This document shows positions 1 through 12,345 of a DNA stretch of 64,000 nt, one piece after another. The notes below the pieces were generated by a model. The model made no database searches. It saw only the letters and a program-made list of their open reading frames with translations, and had not been told where the DNA came from. This DNA is from Dioscorea cayenensis subsp. rotundata (lineage: Eukaryota; Streptophyta; Magnoliopsida; Dioscoreales; Dioscoreaceae). A program made the position numbers and the translations under genes. Position 1 is the first letter of the stretch, and each line of letters begins with the position of its first letter. Where the stretch lies: assembly GCF_009730915.1 (NCBI RefSeq), contig NC_052484.1, forward strand, positions 1,798,001 to 1,862,000. The letters are read 5' to 3'.

Positions 1-774
1 ACCTTATTCACATTTTATATTAAATTTTAATGGACCATGGACAATGCCATTTTATCTATGTCTATTAATAATATCTTCTCCTTCTTCATGTCCCTATCTT
101 TATTTATTGAATAATCTTCTCAATAAATTATTATTTTTATTATTATTTGATATTTCTTAATAAAATTATCTATCAGCCCCTCTAAATTCAACTTCTTTAA
201 TAGGATCCTATAATTAATTTTCATAATTTATATTTTTTTTTTTCAAAGTTTTTTTTATAAATCATTCTCCACATTACCCGTGTTAACTTTTAATAAATCT
301 GTGATTTATTCATTTTATTTAACTAGAAAAAAATTTATCTGTGATAAGCCTACTGAGATACAATACAAGTGATTAAGTCTAGAAGTAATTTGATAATTTT
401 ATATAATTTTAAAAAATAATATATAAAATAATACTAACTTTTAATGATATAAAAAATTTGTGAGACTTTTTTTTTATTTTAATAAAATGGAAATAGAATC
501 AGAGGATCTTCTCTTGCTTTTCTCCTTCATGTTTCATTATTGTTAGATTTTCTTGTGTTTTCATTTATGTTGACTTGACTCTCATACAATGTGTTTTGCA
601 CATATGCCCTCCATAAAATTTCGAATTAATATATATACTCCTATATAGAAAATATAAATTTTTAATTTTTGACGCCATAGAATATATACAAAGATAAATT
701 CAATAATTTCATACACATCAATATAAAACACTACAAAATAATAATAAAAAAAAACCATTAGATCTAATTCCAAA

Positions 775-818
<44 letters not shown>

Positions 819-1520
819 TGAAATCTGATAAATACATGGCGTTGAGTTAATCCACTATACAGGGGATATAAACACTCTATACAGAAGATAATATGTTGAT
901 AGACTAAAAAATCAATGACCAAAACAATATTTTAAAATTTAATAAAAAATTTAAATATAAATAATTTTTTTTTTTTTCGGCTCATTTAATGGACATAATA
1001 TAATAAATTATCATATCTGGCTCTTAACCTTTTTTTTTATGAGCCAACAGTATATTATCTTATTATTAATTGACCCAATTTTATCCTCCGATCACTTAAT
1101 AACTAATTTTATAAGAAAAATCAGAGTAGAAATCAATAATTTCTTATTTTCATCCAGTTTCATATCATATCAGATTATTATTATGTTTTTCACCAAAATA
1201 AAAAATAATATATATGTATTTATAAAAAAGCAATTTTAGCAAAATTTTATGAAAAAACCCTGAAATAAAATATATTTATAAATAAAGTTATCTCAGAAGT
1301 ACTAAGTACGATGCTACCCATACAATAACCATTCTTTGTCGACATTCCGAACTCCGAGTTCGCACCTGCAAACATTCCTACACTTGTCCTCTCTGCTCTT
1401 CGAGGGCCGCCATGCCGGATTTCAATCCAAGGAGAGCATTAGGATCTTGAAAGCAGTCAGAGATTTGCGCAAAGATCTCACCTTTTTCTGTTTTTTTTTA
1501 TTCATTTTTTATTTATTTTA
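1..1520. other. AT-rich intergenic DNA and 5' flank of the TMEM8-like gene
   Basis: Very AT-rich, with a perfect (AT)n microsatellite at about 780-815 and no convincing reading frame. The last 150 bases become more mixed in composition (CT- and GC-containing, about 1340-1460), as expected of promoter and 5' UTR for the gene starting at 1521. I see no defined promoter motif worth calling. Confidence 0.6.
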
Positions 1521-4500
1521 ATGGCTTCTTTGGATTGGAGATTCCTGCTGTTCTTTGGGTTGTTGTGGTTTGGATTCTCTGCTGCGCAAGTGCCTGTCTT
1601 GCTTTCCAGCTATAGCCACCCGGAGACATGGCTTCGGCCTTATGATTGGGCTTATTTGAGAGGTTTGTGCTTTGTTTACTAATTTGTTTTTGGGGGAAAG
1701 TTTGGGTTTTTGCTTGTTTTGATTGATTGGGTTCTGGCTGTTTATAGAGAGGTTAAGGATTGGGTTTCTTTGAGAGGTTTGTGGTTTGATTTTCTGTTCA
1801 TTTTTTGTTAAAAGGTTGGATTTTTGTTTGTTTTTAGTGTTGTTTTTATTGATTGGGTTCTGTTTGTTTATAGAGGGAGTAAGGATTGGTGTTTTTTGGC
1901 TTCTTTTTTGGTTGATTTTGGTTTATAATGCACTTGGGAAGTCATTTGATTTTGTTTGTTTTTAGTGTTGTTTTGATTGATTGGGTTCTATTTGTTGATA
2001 CAGGGAAAAAGGATTGGTGTTATTTTTTTTCCCCCTTGTTTTAGTTGATTTTGGTTTGTAATGCACTTGGAAAGTCTTTAGATTCTGTTTTGTTGTTTCC
2101 AGCGATGATAAAAGAGTAATTTTTAGTTTTTTTTTTCATTAAATTTGCAGGGAAATTGATGCTTTGGCATCTGCTTCATTTACCTTGTTTTTAGTTTCTG
2201 GAGGAAAAAGTGTTGATTTTTGTTCTCTCTTTTTCTTTTGAGACTCTTTGTCAATTGTTATAATTATAGCATGTAAAACATGTCGGAGTTTATGGAATTA
2301 TTCACTTTTTTTTTTATTCTTTGATTCTATTATTCTTTGATTCCTTGATTTTTTTTTTTACTTTATCCATCAAAATTTGTTTCTTTTTTGTTTAAGTTTC
2401 TTGTTACACAATGTTTTGTAGTAATGAAATCACTACTTTGATCATATCAATTCAATGCATGAATTATTCTTTCAAAGCACTGATGATTGCTGGCTTAGGC
2501 TTACATTTCACTAAATTTCTCATTTTTATGCTTTCTTGCAGTTGATCTTCCCCCTTGGTTCTCTTCCATGGTAGTTACATTTGTTTCAAATGTAAACATT
2601 GTAAGTGCATCTCACAATAATATGATGACTCAATAACTTCTCTCTTAATAACTTGTTTTTGTTTTCCTGGAATGAATTATCTGATTTACTCAAAACCATC
2701 CAATTTGTTTATGTTTGTAATCTGCTTCTCTTCTTAATATCAAACACACAAAATGTTTAATCGCGGGAATTTGTATAACATCATTTTATTTCATTCTTTT
2801 TCTCATCTTTTTAATTCTTTGATCTTCTTTGTAATGTCTTTTTTTAAAAAAATAAAAATAAAAATTAAAAAAGGCTTTGCTGATACTGTTTGCATTTTTC
2901 TTAACCATTTTGCTAACAATGGTCAAGCTTTATATTTTATAGGATAAGGATAGTGCAAGACTTGTTCCTAAGAGTAAGCTTCCTGTAATATGCCTCAAAA
3001 GCGGCAGCCCTCCGCTTCTGGATATCTCAAGCACTTATCCCACCGATTTATGTATGTTTTCTTGATATGCTAAACATGTGTCTCATGGAACTGTAAAATT
3101 CTCATTCCCCTTTCACTTCCATTCATAATATGTGTGTGTGTGTGTGTTCTTGATATAGTTTCTTTGCATTTTTGGTGTAGTGTTAACTTTTCCCCTTAAT
3201 GGATCTTTTGGAGCTTTCTATAATCTCAGCAGTTTGGATCTATGCATCCCATTTCAAGAAAACTTAACCCTGACATTAACCAATGAGCAGGTCAACAATT
3301 AACTTAGTTTCTGTTTGCTGCGTGTTAATATTTTTTAAATTTTGTTAGTATGTGCACTTATTAAATTGCTGCTCATGAAAGCTTATCCTGACATTCTGCA
3401 CAATAATTGTTCCCTTTCACTGTGGTTATGATCTTATTTGGTTAATTAAAGTGAACAATGTCCAACCTGAAAGCTTAACGGTACAGATATCTCCGGGAGT
3501 TTTGTACTTTGGTTTCTTCAACGGCCTTGGACCTGAACGTACACAATCAAAGATGGTAAGTCATCCTTCCGTTAGCACATTTTGGTAGCTTGTTTTTCCT
3601 TTTTATCAGAGTTATATCATGATATATTATGATGGAGCCTGCTTTTAACTGAGAAATAAAAAATTCAATTTTTCAGATTAGTCGAGGCCAAGCATACAAG
3701 TTCAGTGCCAGGATCAATGTAGAAGGGTGCACTACCTCAACAATATGGGGTCCGTACTGCAATCAGACAATTGATTCGCCGTTTTGTTCGGAAACTTCTA
3801 TTTTCAAGAATGTAAGAAATCTCTTAGGGTCGCAGTTATACCATCGGATAGGAAGTTTGAACCATCCGGTGAGCAGCAAAAGCCGTTTAGGTGGTGTGGT
3901 CGTCCGGAAACAAGAGGCATCAAATGCCAGCAGTGTGTTTGTGACAGCAGAAAGTCTAATCACATGCAACAATTCTTTTCAATCTTCATGCATTGGATAT
4001 GGTGAATTTAAGTACTATAGTTTGGATATAGTTGGTATGACGTCGCAGTTCACTATTATGGCTACTGAGTTCAAATTGAGCGGAATGCTTCTTATGTGTT
4101 ATGCTCGATACAATGCAATGCCACTTCATACTACTTATGATTACTCTGCTGATATAAGCAAGGATTCTCTAATTGTGAAATCTCCAAAAATTGGGCGTTG
4201 GTATATTGCAGTTCAAGCTGTTAATCAATCGAGCACGTACTCAAATTCCAGTGTTTGTTTTTCATTTATGTGGCAGTTGCAAGAATGCCTTGACGGAAAG
4301 GCTGGAGTCAATTGTACATGGGATTTGCACAAGCTTCAGGTAACATTTGCAGTCAAATTTAGTAGATATCTACCAAAAAATTAACTATGCTTTTGTTTAT
4401 ATATGTTTATATATTCTCGATAAATTTTAATTTCCTCTTCAAAACATTTGAAAGAATGAAGATTTATCAACCCCCTGAAAATGCCTTCATGCAGAGAATT

Positions 4501-6666
4501 CCAAGAAGAGGTTCGGGTGTTCCTTATGAATCTTATTATTTGCCTGTTGATGAAAATGAGTCTATCACATCATCTCCTTTTTCTATGGAGTCCCTTTTGA
4601 GCAATGCTTCGGTTAACAATGTTTCTTGGACATACTTCTCTCTGGAAATTCCACCGGGTGCCGCTGGAGCTAATATGCATGTCCAGTTGACCTCGAACAC
4701 ACAAGTTAATTATGAACTGTTTGCCAGATACGGTGGGATGGCATCTATCGATAATTGGGATTATTATGCAAACAGTACAAGCAGCCGCAATGGGTCAATG
4801 ATTTCTGTGATAGATGATTCAGATAAAGGGCAAATTAACTTCTATATCTTGTATCCCCGGGAAGGAACTTGGAGCTTTGGATTAAAGAATACTCCTGAAA
4901 CCCGTCAGAAATCTGAGACTGCCATGTCCATCGCTCTTGTCGGATGTCCAAGGCATTGTTCTTCTAACGGGGATTGTCGGTATTCTGTTGAAGGAAGCGG
5001 ATTTACGTTTATAAGGTGAAAATTTTCATAATTTAATGTATATTTGTTTAAATCAGATTATTTGAACAACAGTACTCATTCCTTTGCAGTTATTGTTGGT
5101 GTGACCGTGATCATGGAGGGTTTGATTGCAGTGATGTGCTCGTCACTCGTCAAGGTGATCACATTTGTACACATGAAGGTGAATTGTTTATTCATTGGTT
5201 ACAGAAAGTACTGACATCTTATTAAAATTTTTGATAAATTTAGGGCATATTTGGCAGTCAATCTTTCTCATAGCCTCAAATGCAGCTGCCATACTTCCTG
5301 CATATTCCGCTCTTCGACAAAAGGTGAGTCTCTTGATAATCTAACGTTGCTTTTGCTTATATCATATCATCATGTTATATTCAGATTTCTTAATTTTTCT
5401 CTGGTCTTTAATCCGAACTTAGTGATCATGTAAAAATGTGACAAACTAAAACAGACATGAATTCTTCCAAACTTAGATTTTTATTTGTCCAATTCTACGT
5501 TTTGTTAAGCACAGGCATTTGCAGAATGGGTGCTTTTCACGTCAAGTGGAATTTCGAGTGGATTGTATCATGCTTGCGACGTGGGCACGTGGTGCGTTCT
5601 CTCTTTCCGTGTATTACAGGTATATTATGTGATCTCTTATATTGTTTATACGACGCATATCAATCTTTAGTTTGATTTGAGGATAATGTATTTCAGACAG
5701 TAACTAATTTACAACAGCATTTTGGCCCTTAAATGGTAGTTTCAACTTAAATTTAAGTAATAACTGGCTGATGTTTATGAAAATATGAGCAAAATTTTAG
5801 TTCTTCAAACAATTGACAAAATATCGACTTTTTTTTTTCAGTTTATGGACTTTTGGCTTTCTTTCATGGCTGTTGTAAGCACATTCATCTACATGACCAC
5901 AATTGACGAATCATTGAAAAGATCCATACACACTTGCATGTCGATTTTCACTGCTCTCTTAGCTGTGACTGGTGCAACCAGGTATTAAACTCATTGTAAC
6001 AAATTTCGTCTTTTGAAGTTCAACATGTTTATTTTGATAACTCGCAGATCAGCAAATATCACTCTTGTCGTAGCGATCGGTACTCTTGGTCTCATCGTTG
6101 GATGGTTATTAGAGTACTCAACAACAAATAGATTCCGATGCTATTCTCTGCCAGAACTTCACTTGAATATGCCCGAAAGGTTGACAAGTTTACCCCGATA
6201 TATATATATATATATAACCGGCTTCTCTATAGCTGTTTTTACAAATAAATTTTACGACAATGCAGATGGCTAAGTGTGAGAAACTGGTTTCATAATCTTA
6301 TAAATACTCTGCGAAGGAGATTCCGATGGCTGTATTTGTTATCGGGATTTGTTGCTTTAGCGGCCGCTGCCATAAGTTGGAAACTCGAAACCAATCAGAG
6401 TTACTGGATTTGGCACAGGTATGATATCCTCGTAACTTCACCGTTCTTTGTATGCATGTTTATCGGTTTCTGTAATCCAAATAGATCAATGCATACCAAT
6501 ATACATATATTCATTCATCGATTCTTTCTTTGACAGCTTATGGCACATCACAATATACACGTCGTCCTTTTTCTTTCTATGTTCAACTGTTTTGAAGAGC
6601 ACTGATGAAGATGAACAACCGCATTACGAACTTACACGGCAGAACTCCGCCTCAAGACTCGAATAA
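1521..6666 (+). CDS. TMEM8/PGAP6-like (CREST superfamily) membrane protein, 14 exons, 825 aa
   Basis: Exons read by GT-AG boundaries and phase: 1521-1662, 2542-2600, 2943-3051, 3181-3290, 3487-3555, 3677-4339, 4495-5015, 5090-5154, 5244-5323, 5515-5619, 5842-5981, 6048-6179, 6266-6418, 6537-6666. They sum to 2478 nt, in frame throughout. The protein starts with a signal peptide (MASLDWRFLLFFGLLWFGF), then a long Cys- and Asn-rich extracellular region. An EGF-like segment follows (CPRHCSSNGDC...CWCDRDHGGFDCS), then about seven membrane helices. The helical part carries residues typical of CREST hydrolases: SSGISSGLYHACD in helix 2, FMDFWLSFMAV in helix 3 and WHSLWH (HxxxH) before the last helix. 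The animal relative TMEM8A/PGAP6 is a GPI-specific phospholipase A2. Activity of this plant protein is inferred only. It converges tail-to-tail on the kinase gene, with 491 bp between stop codons. Confidence 0.87.
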
Positions 6667-7157
6667 AAAAAGCATAGTTCTCATAAACGGAATTCCATGC
6701 TCTCCATGGTATTTATCGTGTTGAGCTATAATCAAATGAGAATTGATCACGGCACTAAAAGGAATTATCGTTGTTTACAATGTTGACAAGCAGTCTGCTG
6801 GAAACCAGTGAAGACTGTTAAGCAGAAATATCATAAGGCGCGATGTCGCTTGTATATATCATAACAAATATTGTGATTCTTCAATTATATGCCAACATTT
6901 CTATGTAGAGTGAATTGTATTATTAATTCAATGGAAATCAAATAAATGCAATCCTTCATTTCTAGAACAATTTGTCTTACAATGAAATACAATTTTCAAT
7001 TAACATACAGATTCCATCAGTTTGTCATATGAACAGCAAAGAGCTTCTTGATATAAATGTACTCACATGACCCTATCATATAAATATACACTCAATTCTT
7101 TACTTACAATGTGTATATATATATATATATATCTTGCAAACTAAGTAAAACACAAAA
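6667..7157. other. Convergent intergenic spacer (two 3' UTRs)
   Basis: Lies between two convergent stop codons. It contains AATAAA-like sequence near 6950 and an (AT)n tract near 7118-7135. Nothing coding was seen. Confidence 0.6.
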
Positions 7158-10100
7158 TCAATAGGGAAAACATGCAGGAGAAATCAGCAGCTGCAGCATT
7201 ATTAACACTTCAATGTGATCGTGTGCGATCTTCTCATTCATCGAGGACCTCATTCGTGGGCAGGGTGGATCTGATGACAAGAGCTCACGGTAATCCTTAC
7301 GAATGCTCCATAAGATTTCTGCACACCTCCTCATGCTTGGTCGGGATTGTCGAGTTGGAGCTAAACACTGAAAAGAGAGTTCGAGGATCTTTTCCAATGC
7401 AAGATTAGCTGCTGGAGTCGGAAGAAGATTCGAGTCTAATGTCTGAAGAGCATTCCCTTCGGTAAATTTCTTCATTGCCTATGGTCAGAGTAGATTTATG
7501 AGAATGAGCATTAAAAAAATTAGCTATTACAGACTATTTTTTGCACATTTGTTTATACTTTGTGGTGAATAACAGAAAATGTGAAATGTTTCATACATAG
7601 ATGCATGTGATGCAAATATATATGGTCATGTATGAATGAAACTCAAAGGAATATGATCATTCCTGATATGTCACTGAAGATGGTCATTGGTTTCAATGTT
7701 ACAAGGTAAAAGTGCACTTTTGCTCTTTGAACTATGCCTAAAAATTCTTTTGGTCACTGAGAACAAAAAAAATTTCGTTTTGATTCAAATCAAACCTGCT
7801 CATTTTTCATTGTAGGGACAATTCCAACATCCTAGTTAAAGGACTAAACTGAACTTGTTTTTAGGCCCAAGGATCAAAGTGAATATAGAGGTATAGTTCA
7901 AGGAAACATATTTTTATAAAAGTTGGACCAAAACAAGTCTTGTAGAAGGAGGATATAGATGTTATAAATGAAAACATACCCATTTCGCTGTAATGCGTTC
8001 CACGATTTCTCTTTTTGTTTCAATAGGACGCCTCCCAGAAACTAACTCCACCAACAAAACACCAAACGAGAATACATCACTCTTGTCGGTAAGTTGATAA
8101 GTTCTGAGGTACTCCGGGTCTAAATAGCCTGCAGTTCCTTTCACTTGGGTTGAAACATGGGTAGCATCACCGTCAGTAGCACCAAGCCGAGCAAAACCAA
8201 AATCAGCCACCTTTGCTCTAAGAGTGTCAGTAAGAAGAATGTTGGATGATTTAATATCTCTGTGGATGATTGGATGATCTGCATGACAGAGAGCATGTTC
8301 AATCATGGTAGGAATTAGTTTATGTGCAATATCAAAATTTTTGCCACAACATTAAACCAGTTTCACTGATTGTTTATAGATGTCTAACACAAATTGATAG
8401 TTACCACAACAATCTTGTTCTTGTACAATTGGAAAACTCAAATCATTAATAAGTACACAACTAGCCACACGCTGGTTATTGATTGCTGTTAAGTGATTGT
8501 TTTAATTATGGTTATATTATGCACATAATGAGTACTTGCACATTGAATTCTTCGATTGTACCTGAGTACATGTGGAGATATGTGATAGCATGAGCAACAT
8601 CAATCGCAATATCCAGCCTTGCAGCAAGGTCAAGAGGTTTTCCCTTCAAACCTGGTTTATCATTGAAATTAACATCAAACTACATGTCATCTCAATGAAT
8701 TAAGCCTAGATATCAGAAGCAGTAGAAATGACGGAAAATATGACTGTAAAAATTGTAAGGAAGCAAACATAAAATAGCTTACAATCAAGATGTTCTCTAA
8801 GAGTTCCATTAGGAACATACTCAACAACTACAATCTTTCTCATCCCCATGTTCCAAAAATCCGAAGAACTTGACAAGGTTCAAATGCTCAACTTGCGCCA
8901 TTGTCTTGATCTCGCTTTGAAATTCCACACCAAGATGACTATCATTCAGAGTCTGCGAAAATCAATAACAATTCTCCATAAAAATCAACACATACTCAAA
9001 TTTTGGCATTACAGTTCAGTTTTTATCTGACCTTTTTCGCCCGCTTGACAGCAATGAAAGTGCCATCTTCAAGCTTCCCTTTATACACAGTTCCAAACCC
9101 TCCTTGCCCAATCTTGAGTGAAGCTGAGAAGTTCTTGGTTGCGCGGTTGATTTCAGTCATTGTGAATTTCATCGTTCCAGGTTCCTTTTGGGAACTGTAT
9201 CCTTTTCCACTGTATCCTCTTCCACTACCAAACATTCCAAGCCGGCCTAAGTTCTTCTTGTCAACACCATGGGTGCTTCCATGGACGCTCACAGATGGTG
9301 CTGCAATTGCTAACATATATTATTAAATCACAAAGAGTTGAGCAACATCTTAAAATGAAATAAACCTCTATCTAAAAGCTACCAAGAGGAAACAAACCCT
9401 TGACACTAAATTTAACCAGAAGATGCACCAATTAATGGAGTCACAGTGAGGTGAGTATTAACAACGAATAGATCGATTTGAAGAGAAAAAAAAGACACTG
9501 ATTTAACAAAAAGGTGCACCAATTTACAGAGTCACAAAAAGGAAAGAATGAAAACAAAGAACAGATGGATTTCACAAGGAAAAAAGCGCTAAATTATACT
9601 AAATCAGATGAAAAACACATCCAAACCTTAAATTCGACCAAAAAAATGCAGTGATTTATGGAATCATATAAAGACAAGCATGATTAAAGGATGGATGGAT
9701 ACACAAATTGCTGAAAAGCACATCTACAACCTTAAAATTCAACCAAAAAACATGCACCAATTTATAACATATCAGCAAGAGAAGAATGAACAAAGAATAG
9801 ACTGATACTCAACTAGCTAAAAGAACACATCTAAAACCCTAAATTCAGCCAAAAGATCCACCAATTCACATAATAATCTCAAAGAAAGAATGAGCAAAGA
9901 ATAGATGGATTTGAAAGAGAAAAAAAATGCACCCAATTTATGAAATCACAGAAAAGCAACAACGGAGAAAGAACATTGTGCTCAACCAGCTCAAGAACAC
10001 ATCCAAAACCCTAAATTTTACTAAGATACATCAATTTATGGAATCAAATCTAAAGAATCCACTCCCTAACATGAAAATTATAGAGTAAGACTACAAATGC

Positions 10101-10449
10101 TCTTCAAAACGAACAAAATCCACATTTTTTTTCCAACCAAAAACTAAGATCTGAAATCGAAATCACACTTACAAGATTGGTATCTAAACCCATCGCCGGG
10201 GTTCCCCGTCGGCAAGTGGGGCTCCATCGGAACAAAGCACGAGCCGATCGCGCGCGCCGCGATCTGGATCGGGTTCCGGCTGGAATCCGATCGCTTACTG
10301 CCAGACGACGAGGAGGAGCTCGAGCTCTGCGAGAACTCCCAGGGCTCCGGCGTCCTCACCCCGCCTGATGAGCTTCCCCGGCTTCTGGAGCTCCTCATCG
10401 CCGGCGAAGTCGCAAGTCCTCTCGTTGCCGGCTTCCCAACAAATATCAC
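7158..10449 (-). CDS. CRCK2: CRCK2-like calmodulin-binding receptor-like cytoplasmic kinase, frameshifted in exon 3
   Basis: Six exons on the minus strand: 10173-10449, 9032-9309 (or to 9300), 8783-8952, 8562-8651, 7980-8278, 7158-7478. After a Ser-rich N-terminus come the Gly loop ([12 protein letters not shown]), the ATP-binding Lys (IAVKRAKK), the RD catalytic loop ([13 protein letters not shown]), DFG (VADFGFARL) and the activation segment ([16 protein letters not shown]). The C-lobe ends [12 protein letters not shown]. Wording and exon phases match plant CRCK2, a soluble Ca2+/calmodulin-binding Ser/Thr kinase of the RLCK-IV type. Exon 3 has one extra base near 8836-8838 (GAGAAAG before ATTGTAGTT). 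As read, translation stops after about 228 residues, before HRD and DFG. Removing one base gives 1434 nt (477 codons) and every phase then fits. Either a homopolymer error or a recent null allele is possible. The second in-frame Met (codon at 10396-10398) may be the true start. Confidence 0.86.
7690..7935. repeat. MITE-like foldback insertion in the last CRCK intron
   Basis: Inside the intron between the last two kinase exons. Imperfect inverted ends pair CTTTGAACTATGCCT near 7726-7743 with AGGTATAGTTCAAGG near 7889-7903. The interior is noncoding. A class cannot be assigned, and the TSD was not resolved. Confidence 0.4.
9380..10060. repeat. Degenerate tandem repeats (about 100-130 bp) in CRCK intron 1
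   Basis: The first kinase intron is filled by about six diverged copies of a unit. Each copy carries the same ordered landmarks: ACACATC-AAACC-TAAATTC, AC-AAAAGATGCACCAATTTATGGAATCAC, then AAAGAATGA-CAAAGAATAGATGGAT. Copies begin near 9395, 9500, 9620, 9735, 9830 and 10000. No coding potential is apparent. Confidence 0.6.
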
Positions 10450-11967
10450 CCAAAAAAATGGCGCCTTTTAAAGTGCGCCGATTCGTAACTACGTTTCACT
10501 GGTATTCGCTAACGTGCGCTTTATGGTGCGTTTTCGCGGTCTTCTGGCGATAAGTCAATCGTTTGACTTTGGTTAAGGATTCGCTGTGGAGCACTGAACA
10601 GGATTTTCGAAGATAAAGTGTGCATTAACACGTGGCGTGTTTGGGTAAAAATCTGGGAAGTTACCCAAACTTTACTCGTATTTCAATTTGAATACTAAAC
10701 TTTCAATTTATATCACCCTATTTTAATTTGATTTCAACAAAAGATACTTGATTGATTTTGGTGAGAAATGTTTGATATGAACATCGGATAAATCATTGGA
10801 AGTCATTCGAATAAGTCATATGTTAATATAGACTAGTCACGTCACCCTTATGTCAGTATAAAATTTAATGGTACTTCGAAGTAACGTGGTTAGTCCATAT
10901 CAACATATGATATGTTTAAATGTCTTCCCATGGTTTATCCAGGTGTATATTTAATAATTTCATCAAAATTTATTATGTAACTTTTTATTAAAATCAAATT
11001 GAAGTAAAATAATAAAAAAAATACAAATTGAAAGTTTGGTATTTAATGAAATATGGGTATAGTTTGGTCGGCTCTCAAAATTTTTACCTGGGTGTGTTTT
11101 TGAGAGAATTTTAATGTTTTTTTTTTGTGATTCTGTGACACGTCAGCATGTTACACGTGGTGTGATTTGGTTGGTTAGACCTTCACTTTGGAATGTTTTA
11201 GCGACTTGTAGTCAAGTCAAATGAACAATGTCTTGTGCATTGAGATAAGTGTTTTATTTATTTATTTATTTATTTTTGGAAAAACCTCTCAGTTTTTGAC
11301 CTGGAAATGATGATGGAATTTAAAAAAAAATGTATTCTTTTTTATTTAGTTGACCAATTTGGTTTTTTTTTAGTTATTTCTTGTAAATTATCCATTATCA
11401 ATTTTATTTGAGGTGTACTGCAGTTCATGTTTTGTTGATTGTGTTTATTTTAAATAAATAAAATAAAATAAATATTGCCTATATATATATTAACTCTGAG
11501 CATGAATCTATAATTAAATAAAAATATAGCAAAAAAAAAAAAGATTAAATTTAAAGTGGATGTAAACACATAGAAATATAGAACGCAAGCACACTGAATT
11601 GGGAGGGAAAGTTTGTGCATTTATCTCAAATAATCTAATAAAAATTTACTAGAATTTATATATTAATTGAGGAAAAAATAATATGATTAACAAGTATTGG
11701 AGGTATTTGCATAATTTTGTACTTATAAGATATAAAACTTATAATATTTATTTTCAATATTTTTTTCCTAGATAAAAATTATAATTAATTTTTTAAAAAG
11801 TTTTATATTACATCCAAGTCAATATATTTGATTTTATAATTCAATCAAATACCTCATGGCTTTGAATAACAAGCACTGAAGTTTCCTAGCATATACCCAG
11901 CAAGAATGCTGTGATCATATAGAATTTTAATATTCAGGTGTATTCAAATGTTAGAAACTTTGATGAT

Positions 11968-12013
<46 letters not shown>

Positions 12014-12345
12014 AATATTTATATGTTCAGAGAACATCATTCAATATGCCTAAAAAGACAAGATAACAGTTCACATTGAGTAGAGATCAATAGCTATACA
12101 AAGAAGGCTACAAGCCTACAATACTTCTCTTTTCTTTTCTGTTTAAATTTTTCTAAGCAATCTCTGACCTTTCTTTTCTATTCTCTGACTATGAAAGAAA
12201 TATCAAGAAGAAAAAAAGAGCACTACCAGTTTTTTTCGACAGTATCGATCAAATGCCGCGGCAGCATAGAACTACTAGAAACATGCTTGGTTACTAAATC
12301 ATCGCAAGATTTCATCAGGATGTAAATTTCTGTCACTTTTTGGTT
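10450..12345. other. Intergenic region with CRCK promoter
   Basis: Divides the 5' end of the kinase gene from the 3' end of the RING gene. It contains a foldback element at 10644-11088 (listed separately), A/T-rich DNA, and a perfect (TAA)n microsatellite at about 11969-12010. The first 150 bases beside the kinase start are GC-richer, as in a 5' UTR or proximal promoter. Confidence 0.55.
10644..11088. mobile_element. Non-autonomous foldback DNA transposon (MITE) upstream of CRCK
   Basis: The left end (GGTAAAAAT, then ACCCAAACTTTACTCGTATTTC and TAAACTTTCAATTTATAT) is matched in reverse complement by the right end (ATACAAATTGAAAGTTTGGTATTT, GGGTATAGTTTGG, TTTTTACC). The imperfect terminal inverted repeats are about 100 bp over a 445-bp element with no coding capacity. 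Length and long TIRs suggest a Mutator-type MITE. The TSD is unclear, with GTGTTTG-like sequence on both sides. Confidence 0.6.
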
